64,000 nucleotides of DNA from Parapristionchus giblindavisi (Eukaryota; Nematoda; Chromadorea; Rhabditida; Diplogasteridae), in contig CALSFV010000032.1 of assembly GCA_943737045.1 (NCBI GenBank), positions 124,001-188,000 of the forward strand, written 5' to 3'. The notes below the pieces were generated by a model that searched no databases, was not told the origin of the DNA, and saw only the letters and a list, made by a program, of their open reading frames with translations. Shown here in pieces: positions 62,590 through 64,000 of the stretch. A program made the position numbers and the translations under genes. Numbering within the stretch: the first letter of the stretch is position 1; each line of letters opens with the position of its first letter.

Positions 62590-64000
62590 AAAGTGGTCAA
62601 ACTGGCCGAACTAATCAATTATCTTTCATTACTCAGTGAATTTCGGTTTCAACGCGGCCACAATGACCAAAGTACGAAAGTAAAGTCAAACTGGCCGAAC
62701 TAATCAATTATCTTTCATTACTCAGTGAATTTCGGTTTCAACGCGGCCACAATGACCAAAGTACTTAAGTAACTTTCACGCTGATAAGATCTAAACAGCT
62801 TATGAGAATCAAAAACTACAACGATGCCTATCGTGTCATATACCCCGTGAAAGAGCAGAAAATTCTGAATAACATCCACCTTTTCGCATGTTGAAAGTGG
62901 TCAAACTGGCCGAACTAAACAATTATCTTTCATTACTCCGTGAATTTCGGTACAAAACAATTCATGACAAGGCAGATTTTCAACAATACCCCATGTTGTC
63001 ATGTACCATTTGAAAGAACACAAAATTCTGATTAAGGCAAGCCTCAGCTCACGTCGAACTATAAGCTTTCAACGCGGCCACAATGACCAAAGTACGAAAG
63101 TAACTTTCACGCTGATAAGATTTAAACAGCTTTTGAGATACAAAAACTACATCGATGCCTATCGTGTCATATACCCCGTGAAAGAGCAGAAAATTCTGAA
63201 TAACATCCACCTTTTCGCATGTTGAAAGTGGTCAAACTAGCCGAACTAAACAATTATCTTTCATTACTCTGTGAATTTCGGTTTCAACGCATCCACAATG
63301 ACCAAAGTACGAAAGTAACTTTCAAAACAGCTTATGAGAATCAAAATTTACAACGATGCCTATCGTGTCGTATACGCCGTGAAAGAGCAGAAAATTCTGA
63401 ATAACATACACCTTTTCGCATGTTGAAAGTGGTCAAACTGGCCGAAATAAACAATTATCTTTCATTACTCCGTGAATTTCGGTTTCAACGCGGCCACAAT
63501 GACCAAAGTACGAAAGTAACTTTCAAAACAGCTTATGAGAATCAAAAATTACAACGATCCCTATCGTGTCGTATACGCCGTGAAAGAGCATAAAATTCTG
63601 AATAACATACACCTTTTCGCATGTTGAAAGTGGTCAAACTGGCCGAACTAAACAATTATCTTTCATTACTCCGTGAATTTCGGTTTCAACGCGGCCACAA
63701 TGACCAAAGTACGAAAGTAACTTTCAAAACAGCTTATGAGAATCAAAAATTACAACGATGCCTATCGTGTCGTATACGCCGTGAAAGAGCAGAAAATTCT
63801 GAATAACATACACCTTTTCGCATGTTGAAAGTGGTCAAACTGGCCGAACTAAACAATTATCTTTCATTACTCCGTGAATTTCGGTACAAAACAATTCATG
63901 ACAAGGCAGATTTTCAACAATATCCCATGTTGTCATATACCATTTGAAAGAACACAAAATTCTGATTAAGGCAAGCCTCAGCTCACGTCGAACTATAAGC
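62590..64000. repeat. Right-edge satellite domain with older unit variants
   Basis: From about 62590 the regular higher-order order stops. Units show ataccatttgaaagaacac, cgcatccacaatg, gtatacgccgtg, ctccgtgaatttc, gacaaggcag and accccatgttg. Several of these also occur in the first 10 kb of the window but not in the interior. This pattern is what an array edge, or the edge of a homogenised domain, looks like. The last unit is cut by the window end. Confidence 0.75.
62597..62774. repeat. 89-bp tandem duplication inside a short unit
   Basis: The stretch tcaaactggccgaactaat... starts at 62597 and again at 62686, joined at gtaaag/tcaaactgg. The two 89-bp copies share catcaattatc-type and ctcagtgaatttcgg variants. 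The second copy is followed by gtacttaagtaac, which disrupts the dyad found in other units. Confidence 0.88.

Larger units (their letters stand above)
30694..64000. repeat. Satellite array, right segment (33.3 kb)
   Basis: This is the same satellite in the same orientation as 1446-28182, resuming at atataccccgtg and running off the right edge in mid-unit. Long (331/335 bp) and short (201/215 bp) units alternate. Higher-order repeats are larger and more regular than on the left. No gene, RNA gene or further insertion was seen. Most sequence differences between neighbours are shared at higher-order spacing rather than private. Confidence 0.98.

Noticed and set aside
2263..63806. About 180 near-identical reading frames of 61-96 codons on the plus strand of the satellite
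   Set aside because: They recur at unit spacing, are identical because the DNA is homogenised, mostly start at TTG, stop within each unit, and exist in overlapping frames. No splice, promoter or domain signal accompanies them.
1446..64000. CRISPR-like array of repeats and spacers
   Set aside because: The repeat units are contiguous 200-335 bp satellite monomers with no unique spacers, in clearly eukaryotic DNA.

Overview
This is a eukaryotic window, about 94% of which is one tandem satellite DNA array (1446-28182 and 30694-64000, about 60 kb). A transposon interrupts the array once, and an LTR retrotransposon abuts it on the left. There are no bacterial features. The retrotransposon type, the AT-rich unique DNA and the AATAAA/poly(A) remnant point to an invertebrate animal. 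A nematode is my best guess, held loosely.

Left edge (1-1445): the 5' part of an LTR retrotransposon on the minus strand. It shows a 606-bp LTR with TG...CA ends, a directly abutting primer-binding site complementary to a tRNA-Pro-like 3' end, a leader, and an open Gag-like frame that runs off the window. The LTR joins satellite sequence in mid-unit, so the element appears to have inserted into the array, and satellite is expected again beyond its far end.

Satellite: the main unit is 331 or 335 bp. It is a cryptic dimer of two diverged subunits, beta (168 bp) and alpha (163 or 167 bp), which share their starts, ends and several interior blocks, so the ancestral monomer was about 165 bp. A second unit type of 201 or 215 bp is an alpha/beta chimera lacking about 120 bp. 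Long and short units are arranged in nested higher-order repeats with periods of 550, 867, 1001, 1064, 1201, 1535, 1610, 1629, 2459, 2756, 3991 and 4562 bp. Private variants recur at exactly these spacings. Units near both ends of the window carry older-looking variants, while the interior is more homogeneous.

Inserted element (28183-30693): a 2511-bp non-autonomous DNA transposon with terminal inverted repeats of about 620 bp, flanked by ATAT (or TA). A paralogous satellite copy preserves the empty site. Between the arms lie a short basic/acidic reading frame, an AATAAA plus A17 retroposition-like scar and, on the minus strand at 29011-29090, a complete hammerhead-ribozyme core. All junction nucleotides and three stems are present, but the strands come in a non-canonical, pseudoknotted order formed by two neighbouring hairpins. 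This is the most novel candidate in the window.

There is no operon or gene network here. The content is structural repeat DNA plus mobile elements. The many short reading frames inside the satellite are by-products of repeat homogenisation and are not annotated as genes.
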